Assembly: GCA_030656615.1 (NCBI GenBank)
Contig: JAUSOY010000085.1
Coordinates: 1 to 37,319 of the forward strand
DNA: 37,319 bases
Direction of reading: 5' to 3'
Origin: Bacteroidales bacterium
GTDB lineage: Bacteria; Bacteroidota; Bacteroidia; Bacteroidales; TTA-H9
The notes beneath the pieces were generated by a model. The model saw only the letters and a program-made list of their open reading frames with translations, made no database searches and was not told where the DNA came from. Below, piece after piece: positions 1-7,779 of the stretch (the stretch's first letter is position 1; every line of letters starts with the position of its first letter). A program made the translations under genes and the position numbers.

Positions 1-84
1 ATAAGCTAAGTATTCAATGCAGTCTTCATCCGTTTTGAAGCGTTCAGCAAACTCTATCAGGTTTTGACCTTTAAATAAATTCAT
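1..84 (-). CDS. IS1595-type transposase, N-terminal fragment (runs off window)
   Basis: Reading the minus strand from the ATG at 84 gives 28 open codons beginning MNLFKGQNLIEFAERFKTDE and continuing past the left edge. This N-terminus resembles the start of IS1595/ISXO2-family transposases, which continue into a zinc ribbon and a DDE catalytic domain; neither part is visible here. Only 58 bp separate its start from the end of the murD gene, so the element's terminal repeat should lie in 85-142, but I cannot delimit it without the other end. Whether the transposase is intact is unknown. The family call rests on a short stretch recognised from memory. Confidence 0.55.
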   Translation of the reverse strand, partial: MNLFKGQNLIEFAERFKTDEDCIEYLAY

Positions 85-142
85 GTATCCCTTGTTTTTA
101 TTGGATGCTAATATATGCATTTATCTACTGACCTCAATAAAC

Positions 143-1528
143 TTATTTTGAGAGGGATATAACTAAATCCTTATAAATTCGGCCTCTTTCCTCAAAATTT
201 TTGAATTGGTCATAACTCGCAGCAGCTGGTGAAAGCAAACAAATGCCCCCGACCGGAGTACTTTTTATGGCCATTGCTATCATAGCCGAAAAATCGTCGA
301 AGTAATATAAACGGGAATGAATATCAGCATTAATTGGGAATTGTGAAATAATTCGTTTGCCGGCATCTCCGGTATATAAAACGATCCCTTTAAATGAAGA
401 TAATAAATAATCTGTAAGAAGCGTATAATCAATTCCCCGGTCATAACCTCCGATAATTAAAGTTGAGACATCTCCCAGAGCCTCCAATGCCTGAAGGGTT
501 GCTTCCGGAATGGTAGCTATGCTATCATTATAAAAATGCTTGCCCTGAATACAACCGACATATTCCATTCGATGCTCCAAAGGTGTAAATTCAGTAATGT
601 TTTTTACCGCCTCTTGAGCATTTATTCCATAGGCTTGAATTGCAAGCAAAGCCGCCTGAACATTCAGCAAATTATGTCTTCCTGGTAATACTTTATTAAC
701 GGTTTCGATTGAACATATATCATTTTCAACTCCAGCGATTCGATGAACAATTTTTCCCTGCTTCACAAAAGAGCCATCCTGGCCATGATCAGTATTTGAA
801 AAAGGCAGAAGACCAGACTCGATCGGATTATCGTTTAACAACGATTGAATTAATGAATCTTTGTAATGATAAATGAAAAAATCGCTGGGTTTTTGGTTCT
901 TCGCTATATTCCATTTGGCCATTTGATAGTCGAGAAACGACGGGTAATGATCAAGATGTTCCTGAAACAAGTTCAATAAAACAGCAATATGTGGTGATGC
1001 CGGTGAATTTTCAAGCTGATGTGACGAAATTTCAAGAACAATTGTATTGTTATTCAATTCTTTGGAAACAATTTCATACACGGGTACGCCAATATTTCCT
1101 GCCAGAGTCACTGGTTTTTGCATCCCGGAAATCAAAAATGCTATCAGGCTGGATGTGGTACTTTTCCCTTTTGTACCTGTTATACCAATTATCTGTTGCG
1201 AGTATGAATCGAGAAACAAACCCATTTGCGAAATAACAATGGCTCCTTTTTTCAAAGGTCCTAACTTCATTGACGATATTCCGGGTGATTTTATAATCAA
1301 ATCAAATTCATTAACAGCTTTTAAGTAATTATCTCCCGTAATGAGTTCAATTTTAGGATTATCTTTAAACAATTCATCATTAATAATTTCCTCGTTCATG
1401 TCTGCTACAGCAAACCGAGGAATACGAACATCAGCAAGCAGAAAATATGTCATTGCCCTACCTTCTTTGCCAAATCCCAAAACAAGGATTTTCTTTTTTT
1501 CTGTAATTGCCCTTTCAAGAATCTCCAT
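143..1528 (-). CDS. murD: UDP-N-acetylmuramoyl-L-alanine--glutamate ligase (MurD family, probably L-Glu-specific MurD2)
   Basis: A cytoplasmic Mur ligase of 461 residues, the usual MurD length. It adds glutamate to UDP-MurNAc-L-Ala using ATP. Visible features are an N-terminal Rossmann-like glycine motif (LGFGKEG, about residues 17-23), the Mur-ligase P-loop GITGTKGKST (115-124), the ExSSHQLE segment of the central domain and an EHRME segment in the last third. The start codon overlaps the end of the upstream gene by 14 bp, so the two are translationally coupled. That upstream gene looks like murL. In Xanthomonas, MurL works with MurD2, which ligates L-Glu rather than D-Glu, and the product is then epimerised. 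I therefore infer that this enzyme is MurD2-like; the sequence alone does not prove its stereospecificity. Confidence 0.9.
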   Translation of the reverse strand: MEILERAITEKKKILVLGFGKEGRAMTYFLLADVRIPRFAVADMNEEIINDELFKDNPKIELITGDNYLKAVNEFDLIIKSPGISSMKLGPLKKGAIVISQMGLFLDSYSQQIIGITGTKGKSTTSSLIAFLISGMQKPVTLAGNIGVPVYEIVSKELNNNTIVLEISSHQLENSPASPHIAVLLNLFQEHLDHYPSFLDYQMAKWNIAKNQKPSDFFIYHYKDSLIQSLLNDNPIESGLLPFSNTDHGQDGSFVKQGKIVHRIAGVENDICSIETVNKVLPGRHNLLNVQAALLAIQAYGINAQEAVKNITEFTPLEHRMEYVGCIQGKHFYNDSIATIPEATLQALEALGDVSTLIIGGYDRGIDYTLLTDYLLSSFKGIVLYTGDAGKRIISQFPINADIHSRLYYFDDFSAMIAMAIKSTPVGGICLLSPAAASYDQFKNFEERGRIYKDLVISLSK

Positions 1529-2897
1529 GCAAAGCGTTTTTTATCAGATTAATAAATCGGGGTTCCAGAAAGTGGGTTCCAGCCAGATCGGATACCTGAG
1601 TAATATCCGATAATTGTTTTCCGGCCAAATTATATTCCTCCGAATCGATATAATGTTTTAGTAAAACCTCTGAAGAATCAGAATATCGTAAAATATATCG
1701 ATGAAGTGCTTCATTAACCTCTTCCACAGTTCCGACACATTCAAAAGGCTTTACAGGATTTTTACCAGTAAGTTCATCCATTTCCTTCATCATAAATTCC
1801 TTTTCAAACATATTTGTTCCAAAGGCTTTTTTCAGTTTATCGATTGGCATAAATGGACTTAAAATGATATATGCAAAAAGACATTTAGGACATTTTCCGC
1901 ACCATTTGTCTTCTTTACTTCCGGCATTACAGCTCTTAAATATTTGAAAATATTGATCATAACGAGCAAATAGTGATGCGATTTGTAATTCACTCAAAGG
2001 CCGTAAAAAACTAAAGTACTCAATATCGCTACAAACGAATTCTTTATAATAGTCCCTGAAATCTGATTCAAATTCAAATGATTTGGAATATTGATGATTA
2101 ACTCCGGAAGTGCGAGTGGTTGATTCATTGGCAGAAGATTCATTTGACAAGGCAACGTAACGGATTCCATGTAATGACGAAACCAAAAGAGTTACAAAGG
2201 CCAATAATGCTGAAAATGGAGTATGGCCATTTAAAAAACCACGCTCATTTAATCCAATCAAAGCCGGATCGATTTTTCGGTAGGCCAACAAACAACGATC
2301 CATTCCAATACCAGAAGCTTCAACACATTGAAGACTTGCTGGTCGAGGATTCAGAATAAAGGGCTGAATATTAAAATGCGATTTAAGGAGTTCAAGACTT
2401 ACAACACTATCCTTTCCTCCGCCTACAGGAACTAGAATTTTATCCGCATCAGTTTTAAGGCTTGATTTTGCTAAAATATCACCCTGGCTCTGTATTGTCA
2501 TAAAATCAGACATTTCGGCCGGAATATTATTCAAATAAAAAAACTCACCAAGTCCCTGAAAATAAAGGTTTTTCCACCATAAAATCTGGTTTTCAGTTAG
2601 CGACACGGGCAAAATAATAAGCTTAGGAGAGCATACACATTTCCAATAACTAATCAATTCGACCATACCAATATGGAAAACCAGATTCCGGATTATAGAA
2701 TCCGTAGCGTAGTTTTTCTTTATGTCCTCAGTAATTGGGATAGTTATTTCAGGATAAAAAACTTCTAAGCCCGGTACTTCAAAATGATATCTGATTTGTA
2801 ACTCATTATCAGTAAATAAGTAATGAAAGTCGTGATAAACAAACTCCGGAAAATCGAAAATCAACTGCTTATATTTTTCAAAATTATTCACCATCAT
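1515..2897 (-). CDS. murL: UDP-N-acetylmuramoyl-L-alanyl-L-glutamate epimerase (MurL-like)
   Basis: A 460-residue soluble protein with a PP-loop ATPase signature VGGGKDS (158-164), a GHTPFSA motif (224-230), SNESSANE (251-258) and a cysteine cluster C333/C336/C339 (CGKCPKC). These traits and the length fit the MurL family, which uses ATP and Mg2+ to epimerise the terminal L-Glu of UDP-MurNAc-L-Ala-L-Glu to D-Glu. The strongest support is context: it sits directly upstream of, and overlaps by 14 bp, a MurD-family ligase. MurL removes the need for glutamate racemase MurI. The start is either of two adjacent ATGs (2897 or 2894). A minus-strand TACTTTTG box (2953-2960) lies about 55 bp upstream. 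The alternative is another PP-loop enzyme such as a tRNA thiolase or asparagine-synthase-like protein, but those do not usually pair with murD. Confidence 0.72.
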   Translation of the reverse strand: MMVNNFEKYKQLIFDFPEFVYHDFHYLFTDNELQIRYHFEVPGLEVFYPEITIPITEDIKKNYATDSIIRNLVFHIGMVELISYWKCVCSPKLIILPVSLTENQILWWKNLYFQGLGEFFYLNNIPAEMSDFMTIQSQGDILAKSSLKTDADKILVPVGGGKDSVVSLELLKSHFNIQPFILNPRPASLQCVEASGIGMDRCLLAYRKIDPALIGLNERGFLNGHTPFSALLAFVTLLVSSLHGIRYVALSNESSANESTTRTSGVNHQYSKSFEFESDFRDYYKEFVCSDIEYFSFLRPLSELQIASLFARYDQYFQIFKSCNAGSKEDKWCGKCPKCLFAYIILSPFMPIDKLKKAFGTNMFEKEFMMKEMDELTGKNPVKPFECVGTVEEVNEALHRYILRYSDSSEVLLKHYIDSEEYNLAGKQLSDITQVSDLAGTHFLEPRFINLIKNALHGDS

Positions 2898-2952
2898 AGC
2901 ATTCTGGTATTGTTTTTGAGATACAGAAACTGAGAAACTGAAATACTAACCA

Positions 2953-2960
2953 CAAAAGTA
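2953..2960 (-). promoter_or_regulatory. Candidate -7 box for murL-murD
   Basis: The minus strand reads TACTTTTG, matching the Bacteroidota -7 consensus TAnnTTTG. It lies 55 bp upstream of the murL start in the 79-bp gap to the divergent YqgE gene. No clear -33 TTTG is found at the expected spacing, so the call is tentative. Confidence 0.35.
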
Positions 2961-2976
2961 CAAACTTCAAGGCTAC

Positions 2977-3567
2977 ATGAACAGGCTCGACAAAATACTT
3001 AGCATACATAGCAACGGAATTAAACCAGCAGTTGGAAAAGTTCTCATCAGTGAGCCTTTCCAAAGTGACTTTTATTTCAAACGCTCAGTTGTTTTGTTAG
3101 CAGAGCATACGGAAGAAGGTTCCTTTGGCCTTATCATGAATAAACCCTTGGATTTACCATTTAAAGACGTGGTTAAAGGCTTTCCCGATTTTGACGGTCG
3201 GGTGTTTATTGGTGGTCCGGTAAAAGTCAATAATGTATATTTCTTACACAGTCTGGGTCATATAATCGAAGGAAGTCTGAAAATTATTCCCGGATTATTT
3301 TGGGGAGGTGATGCGGATCAAATCCGTGAAATGATCTTAAAAAAACAAATCAAACCCTCTGAAATAATGTTTTTTGTTGGTTATAGTGGTTGGTCATCAC
3401 AGCAACTCGAAACAGAACTGAATCGTAACGCATGGCTGGTTTCCAGTACCAATGCCGACATCATTAAAAATGTGGAATGCGGAAATCTTTGGAGTCATAT
3501 GTTAACACGTTTAGGAGGCAAATACGTCCACTGGAAAAACTACCCCATTGATCCTCTTTCAAATTGA
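2977..3567 (+). CDS. YqgE/AlgH family protein (UPF0301)
   Basis: A 196-residue protein of typical length for YqgE/AlgH. Diagnostic segments are KVLISEPFQSDFYFKRSVVL near residue 22, GSFGLIMNKPL (about 48-58), a VFIGGPV segment in the middle, and FFVGYSGWSSQQLE in the second half. No signal peptide or membrane segment is visible, so it is probably cytoplasmic. The biochemical role is not settled: AlgH was named from alginate regulation in Pseudomonas, and no catalytic residues are established. It is divergent from murL across a 79-bp gap and stands upstream of the YrdC-domain gene by 68 bp. The family assignment is firm; the function is unknown. Confidence 0.88.
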   Translation: MNRLDKILSIHSNGIKPAVGKVLISEPFQSDFYFKRSVVLLAEHTEEGSFGLIMNKPLDLPFKDVVKGFPDFDGRVFIGGPVKVNNVYFLHSLGHIIEGSLKIIPGLFWGGDADQIREMILKKQIKPSEIMFFVGYSGWSSQQLETELNRNAWLVSSTNADIIKNVECGNLWSHMLTRLGGKYVHWKNYPIDPLSN

Positions 3568-3635
3568 TCCATAATAATCGGCCTATTTCCTTAGATTGTT
3601 CGTAATTTTACTTCTTCCATACGGACAAAATCGCC

Positions 3636-4250
3636 ATGCTAATAAAAATCTACCCGGAAAATCAAAACCCACGACTGATAGACACCATTACTGATTGTTT
3701 GAAAAATGGTGGAGTAATTATCTATCCTACGGATACTGTTTATGCCATTGGCTGTGATATCCATAATCATAAAGCATTGGAGCGTTTAGCACAGATTAAA
3801 GGAATAAAACCCGATAAGGCTAATTTTTCACTCGTTTGCTACGATCTAAGTGAATTATCAACATATACCCGCCCGATTGAAAATGAGATCTTCAAATTAA
3901 TGAAACGTCTGCTTCCCGGGCCATATACCTTTATCCTTAATGCCTCGAATGCTGTCCCTAAAATTTTCCAGAGTAAAAAGAAAACTGTTGGTATTCGTAT
4001 TCCTGATAATGAAATTATCCGGAATATTATAAAAGAATTTGGTGGACCTGTGGCCTCAACATCCATTCATGACGATGATGATGTAATTGAATATACTACG
4101 GATCCCGAACTAATCTATGAAAAGTACCAATCACTGGTTGATATAGTAATTGATGGGGGATATGGCGGAAATGAAGCATCTACAATACTTGATTGCACTA
4201 GTGGCGAAATAGAAGTAATTAGAGAAGGCAAGGGAAGTATCGACATTTAA
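3636..4250 (+). CDS. YciO/YrdC-domain protein, threonylcarbamoyl-AMP synthase-like
   Basis: A single YrdC domain of 204 residues without the extra Sua5 C-terminal domain. Motifs include GGVIIYPTDTVYAIGCD (about 26-42), an AQIKGIKPDK segment replacing the usual KxR-rich nucleotide-binding stretch, LPGPYTFIL and KKTVGIRIPD. This pattern is closer to the YciO subfamily than to TsaC. Members bind RNA and nucleotides and, in the TsaC/Sua5 branch, make threonylcarbamoyl-AMP for the t6A modification at position 37 of ANN-decoding tRNAs. A second, full-length Sua5 is encoded at 23483, so this copy may have a different role. It lies just upstream of tRNA-Lys(TTT), itself a t6A substrate, which is probably coincidence. 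A near-consensus box TAATTTTA (3603-3610) precedes the gene. Confidence 0.82.
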   Translation: MLIKIYPENQNPRLIDTITDCLKNGGVIIYPTDTVYAIGCDIHNHKALERLAQIKGIKPDKANFSLVCYDLSELSTYTRPIENEIFKLMKRLLPGPYTFILNASNAVPKIFQSKKKTVGIRIPDNEIIRNIIKEFGGPVASTSIHDDDDVIEYTTDPELIYEKYQSLVDIVIDGGYGGNEASTILDCTSGEIEVIREGKGSIDI

Positions 4251-4314
4251 TTCCCTAATCTATAGCAAAATCGATATTTTGAGGATTTTTTTAGAAAAAA
4301 AAACAGCGTACGGG

Positions 4315-4345
4315 TTTGGTATTTTCGGAAATAAGCCTAATTTTG
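4315..4345 (+). promoter_or_regulatory. Promoter of tRNA-Lys
   Basis: TTTG at 4315-4318, a 19-bp spacer and TAATTTTG at 4338-4345 match the Bacteroidota consensus (TTTG, 19-21 bp, TAnnTTTG). The tRNA begins 23 bp after the last base, giving a short 5' leader for RNase P. Confidence 0.75.
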
Positions 4346-4368
4346 CACCTCGTTATTTGAGTAGGGTC

Positions 4369-4441
4369 GACTAAGTAGCTCAGTAGGTAGAGCACATCCC
4401 TTTTAAGGATGGGGTCCTGGGTTCGAATCCCAGCTTGGTCA
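4369..4441 (+). tRNA. tRNA-Lys (anticodon TTT)
   Basis: A complete cloverleaf can be folded by eye. The 7-bp acceptor stem is GACTAAG/CTTGGTC with one G-T pair, the D stem GCTC/GAGC, the anticodon stem CATCC/GGATG with loop CTTTTAA (anticodon TTT), and the T arm CTGGG-TTCGAAT-CCCAG. The discriminator base is A at 4441. The CCA end is not encoded. A strong terminator follows immediately, so this is a monocistronic tRNA unit. Confidence 0.97.
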
Positions 4442-4446
4442 CATCT

Positions 4447-4481
4447 AAGAACCTCACCATTTTGGTGGGGTTCTTTTTTTT
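4447..4481 (+). terminator. Rho-independent terminator after tRNA-Lys
   Basis: The stem AAGAACCTCACCA / TGGTGGGGTTCTT (12-13 bp with one G-T pair) closes a TTT loop and runs into a tract of eight T residues. It starts 6 bp after the tRNA. Confidence 0.9.
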
Positions 4482-4555
4482 ATCAGGGATTCCGGCTGAT
4501 GCATCCATTGAAGTTTGTAATTTAGCTTTCGAAAGTTCAGGAATTTGAATACCCT

Positions 4556-6793
4556 ATGAAGCTAAACCTGTTTAGATACTTGCTTATTTCAGGACTGATG
4601 TCACTCGTATTCATCGGTCTCCCTGTATTGTTACGGGCAGGTAATGATACGGAATCACTGCTTCAGGAATTAAAACTCAGCAAAAGTGATACCTCAAAAC
4701 TCAGAATATTAAATCAACTTTCCGCTAATTACCTTACTACAGATTTCGGTCAGAGCCGTAAATATGCCGACCTGGCATTACGCAAGGCCATTCTTCTTCA
4801 CAACAATAAAGGTATGGCCCTTGCCTACCGCAATATTGGCAAAGTGTACCTTTATACTGGCGACCCTGCCCGTGCTCACAAAACATTGAAAAAATCACTA
4901 TTTTTTGCAAAAAATTCCTTGCCAGAAAAGCAATTATTGTCATGGTATAAGGATTTGTCATTTGCCTGTTATCAGGATAAAATGCTCGATTCGGCTATTG
5001 TGTGGTCAGACAAGTTTCTACAAACGGCTAAAATTACCGAAAGCGGACGTGAAGTATCGGAGGCGCATAAGCAAATTGCCGCTCTATATACAGATGCAGG
5101 ATTACCTGATTCATCTATTTTTCACCTACGTAAAGCACTCGAACTTGATGAGTCTTTTTTGCGCAGTCTCGAAAACAACAGAAACAGATATACTCAAGTA
5201 TTAAAACAAATCGCGTCGACTCAGAGCCAGCTAGGTTCAGTATATTCGACAAAAGGAGATTTTAATCAGGCAATCGAATTCAAACTAAAAGCGGTAGCCA
5301 TTGCAGTAATAGTAGGCGATAAAAAGTTGCTTCCTACCGTATATGATGAACTCGGAGACGTTTATAGTTTTTCCGGAAATACCGAAAAAGCCGTTGATTA
5401 TTATTATAAATCATTACGGATTTTTGAAGAGCAAGGCGACAAACACTTAATCGCTTCCTCCTATACGAGACTTGGGTTGGTATATACCAGCCATGGTCAC
5501 ATTAATGAGGCCCATAAATTCTTTTATATGGCTTTAAATCTCCAAAGAAACATGGGTAATAAGGCTGGATTAGCGGAAACACTTAATAATCTTGGCGATA
5601 TGTATCGTAGAGAAGAAATGAGTGATTCTGCCGAATATTATTTTAAAGAATCACTGGCTTTAAACCGACTTCTTACTAATACTCTGATGGAAGGAATAAA
5701 CCTCAGAAACCTAGGCGAAGTGGCCTTACAAAAAGGGAATTTGGGGAGTGCCCGTGTATATTTATTACAAGCCCTTTCAATCTTAAAGGAAAGCCAACAG
5801 GAAGAATATGCCATAAGCATTCATAATAGTTTGGGCACCTTTTACACGAAAACAGGCAACATCCAGAAAGCCTATCAGGAGTATAAAATTGCATACAATA
5901 CAGCCAGAAGGATAATGGATGCGTCAGGATTAAAAGATGCAACGCTTGGATTGGCACATTCTCTTGAAAAACTTGGAAATTTCTCAGAATCAATTCAATA
6001 TTATAAATTATATACTTCACAAAAGGATTCTTTCGAAAGTGTGAAAAGATCGAGACAATTTGCTGAAATTCAATCGACGTATGAGTTAGAAAAAAACAGA
6101 AACGAAAATATGCTTCAGAATGAGCATATCAAAGCACTGGAAAGAAGCAAGCGGCTAAATCAGATTATACGCTGGAGCCTGATAATAGTTTTTACTCTCG
6201 TTATCATTATCGGATATATGAGTTTTAACCGTCTAAAACTTAAAATTAAGGACGAAAAAGAAAAACAAGAAGCAGACCTGGCAATACACCAGGCGCAACA
6301 AGCATTGATGGCCGCCGATTTGCATAATAAAGATATTGAAACACGGCATCTAGAAGAAGAATTAAAATTTAAAGCCAACAATTTGGTTAATCTAGCTCTT
6401 CAGATAGGTCAAAAAAACGATTTTCAGGAAGATATTCGGAAAACCTTAAAACAATTAAAGAATATATCAGACACCGATCGCGAAAAAGGGATCAATGATT
6501 TACTCTTAAAACTTGCACAACAAAACCGTTCGACAAGGGAACATGAACGTTTACAACTCGAAATTGAAAAGAATAACACCGATTTTTTCAAAAAAATCAG
6601 TAATATTTGCCCGGATATCACAGAAAACGAGAAACAATTATCGGCATTGCTACGAATAAATCTATCTTCAAAAGAAATTGCCTCTTTAAACAATATCAGC
6701 ATTAAAGCAGTGGAAATGAGCCGATACCGATTAAGAAAAAAATTGAATCTGGATAATAATGACTTTTTGAGTGATTTTTTACAAAAACTCTAA
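4556..6793 (+). CDS. TPR sensor/regulator: periplasmic TPRs, one membrane span, coiled coil, C-terminal HTH
   Basis: A 745-residue protein with four parts: an N-terminal signal or membrane segment (about 8-28); a long array of tetratricopeptide repeats (about 35-490, for example GDVYSFSGNTEKAVDYYYKSL and LGDMYRREEMSDSAEYYFKES); a transmembrane helix (about 538-557); and a charged coiled coil (about 560-680) ending in a LuxR/GerE-like helix-turn-helix (about 703-735, with SSKEIASLNNISIKAVEMSRYR). This architecture is common in Bacteroidota and suggests a membrane-anchored transcription regulator that reads periplasmic binding partners and acts on DNA inside the cell. No kinase or receiver domain is present. 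The next gene downstream is a redox operon behind an array of GTAGAGGT boxes, a plausible target. The ligand is unknown, and whether the protein is cleaved from the membrane is unknown. Confidence 0.82.
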   Translation: MKLNLFRYLLISGLMSLVFIGLPVLLRAGNDTESLLQELKLSKSDTSKLRILNQLSANYLTTDFGQSRKYADLALRKAILLHNNKGMALAYRNIGKVYLYTGDPARAHKTLKKSLFFAKNSLPEKQLLSWYKDLSFACYQDKMLDSAIVWSDKFLQTAKITESGREVSEAHKQIAALYTDAGLPDSSIFHLRKALELDESFLRSLENNRNRYTQVLKQIASTQSQLGSVYSTKGDFNQAIEFKLKAVAIAVIVGDKKLLPTVYDELGDVYSFSGNTEKAVDYYYKSLRIFEEQGDKHLIASSYTRLGLVYTSHGHINEAHKFFYMALNLQRNMGNKAGLAETLNNLGDMYRREEMSDSAEYYFKESLALNRLLTNTLMEGINLRNLGEVALQKGNLGSARVYLLQALSILKESQQEEYAISIHNSLGTFYTKTGNIQKAYQEYKIAYNTARRIMDASGLKDATLGLAHSLEKLGNFSESIQYYKLYTSQKDSFESVKRSRQFAEIQSTYELEKNRNENMLQNEHIKALERSKRLNQIIRWSLIIVFTLVIIIGYMSFNRLKLKIKDEKEKQEADLAIHQAQQALMAADLHNKDIETRHLEEELKFKANNLVNLALQIGQKNDFQEDIRKTLKQLKNISDTDREKGINDLLLKLAQQNRSTREHERLQLEIEKNNTDFFKKISNICPDITENEKQLSALLRINLSSKEIASLNNISIKAVEMSRYRLRKKLNLDNNDFLSDFLQKL

Positions 6794-6817
6794 TCCCAGG
6801 TCTCATAAAATAATGGC

Positions 6818-6970
6818 CGTAGAGATTAGCAAAAATAGCTGTAGAGGTTAAAAAATAAATTTATTACTGATTTAAAGCTGATTAACTGTATACACTGTAG
6901 AGGTATTCATTGTCCAAAACATCAAATAAACTCATTCCTGTAGAGGTGATGTGACTAAAATATCAGAGGT
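6818..6970 (+). repeat. Array of five GTAGAGGT-type boxes, candidate operator/activator sites
   Basis: Three identical copies of CTGTAGAGGT occur at 6839-6848, 6895-6904 and 6938-6947, with weaker copies at 6818-6827 (CCGTAGAGAT) and 6961-6970 (TATCAGAGGT), all in the same orientation. Start-to-start distances are 21, 56, 43 and 23 bp. The last box lies where a -33 element would sit for the TATCTTTG box at 6988-6995. The arrangement looks like binding sites for a regulator of the redox operon. The TPR-HTH protein encoded just upstream is the natural candidate, but this is inference. Confidence 0.55.
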
Positions 6971-6987
6971 ATTTTATCAAAAGACTC

Positions 6988-6995
6988 TATCTTTG
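6988..6995 (+). promoter_or_regulatory. Promoter -7 box for the thiol-redox operon
   Basis: TATCTTTG matches the TAnnTTTG consensus. No standard TTTG lies about 20 bp upstream; the last GTAGAGGT-type box sits there instead, which would suit an activator-dependent promoter. Transcription would begin near 7000 and leave a leader of about 250 nt before the first gene of the operon. Confidence 0.5.
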
Positions 6996-7250
6996 CTTCA
7001 GCTAAAACCAAAATGCTCTTTGAATTTTTCCGGCAACGGAGACCAAAACAATTTACAAACCAATGAAATGTAAGGTATGGATGAACTGATTTGCCTGAGG
7101 TAATTTTGGTTAATATGAGTGCTTTGTTTGTTTTTCAGGTTAGAATAGATTTCAGTTCATCCTTCCTTATGTTTTTACTGTTTTTGGCATCATCCTTGAA
7201 GTAACGGTACGGAAAAACAAATTTTTAAACCAATCACAAATCGAGATATC
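6996..7250 (+). other. Long 5' leader with inverted repeat and tiny ORFs upstream of the redox operon
   Basis: This non-coding stretch contains a perfect 11-bp inverted repeat, GGATGAACTGA (7079-7089) and TCAGTTCATCC (7152-7162), separated by 62 bp. A second TAATTTTG box (7101-7108) lies between the arms. Three tiny reading frames are present: 7013-7066 (17 codons, basic, MLFEFFRQRRPKQF), one that overlaps its stop by ATGA (eight codons), and 7115-7204 (29 codons, hydrophobic C-terminus). None can be confirmed as a gene. The layout could hold a regulatory leader or a small RNA. Confidence 0.3.
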
Positions 7251-7775
7251 ATGAAAAGCATTGCTACACTGCTCTTTTTCACCGTCGGCATTAGTTTGGG
7301 AATAACCGCCCAGGAAAATTCGAATAATAGTCAGCGATTACCGTCAGTAAATGTGAAAATGCTGAACGGTAAGACCATTAGTACAGATCAGCTTCAAAAT
7401 GATGGCAAACCAATGATTATTAGTTTTTGGGCTCTTTGGTGCAAGCCTTGCATTAAAGAATTAACAACGATTGCGGACGTATACCCTGAATGGATTGAAG
7501 AAACGGGAGTTAAAATTTATGCCGTAAGTATTGATGATGCTCGCTCAAGTGCCAAAGTTGCTCCTTTTGTTAATGGAAAAGCATGGGAATACGAGGTGTT
7601 ATTGGATGCGAACAGTGATTTTAAACGGGCTATGAACGTGAATTTTATTCCTCATACCTTTCTTATTAACGGCCAGGGAGAAATCGTTTGGCAGCACACC
7701 TCTTTTTCTGAAGGAAGTGAACTCGAACTCATTGAAATGGTACGAAAATTAAATCGTGGTGAATCAATTGAATAA
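7251..7775 (+). CDS. TlpA-like thioredoxin-fold lipid-free envelope protein
   Basis: A secreted thioredoxin-family protein of 174 residues. A signal peptide covers about 1-20 (cleavage likely after ITA), and the active site WCKPC has its two cysteines at C64 and C67. This places it among TlpA/ResA-type thiol oxidoreductases, which reduce disulfides in the periplasm. The cis-proline region is IPHTFLIN (about 134-141). It is the first gene of an operon with a DUF6029-type protein, an Omp28-type lipoprotein and DsbD. DsbD is the expected electron donor, which makes this protein a periplasmic carrier in the chain. Expression is probably controlled from the box array and promoter at 6818-6995. Confidence 0.87.
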   Translation: MKSIATLLFFTVGISLGITAQENSNNSQRLPSVNVKMLNGKTISTDQLQNDGKPMIISFWALWCKPCIKELTTIADVYPEWIEETGVKIYAVSIDDARSSAKVAPFVNGKAWEYEVLLDANSDFKRAMNVNFIPHTFLINGQGEIVWQHTSFSEGSELELIEMVRKLNRGESIE

Positions 7776-7779
7776 GTAT

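Noticed and set aside
4369-4441. A tRNA with a stop-reading anticodon TTA
   Set aside because: Aligning the stem as CATCC/GGATG instead of CATCCC puts the loop at CTTTTAA, so the anticodon is TTT (lysine).
7756-7779. GTG start of the DUF6029-type protein overlapping the TlpA-like gene
   Set aside because: The ATG at 7780 gives a standard signal peptide just after the upstream stop.
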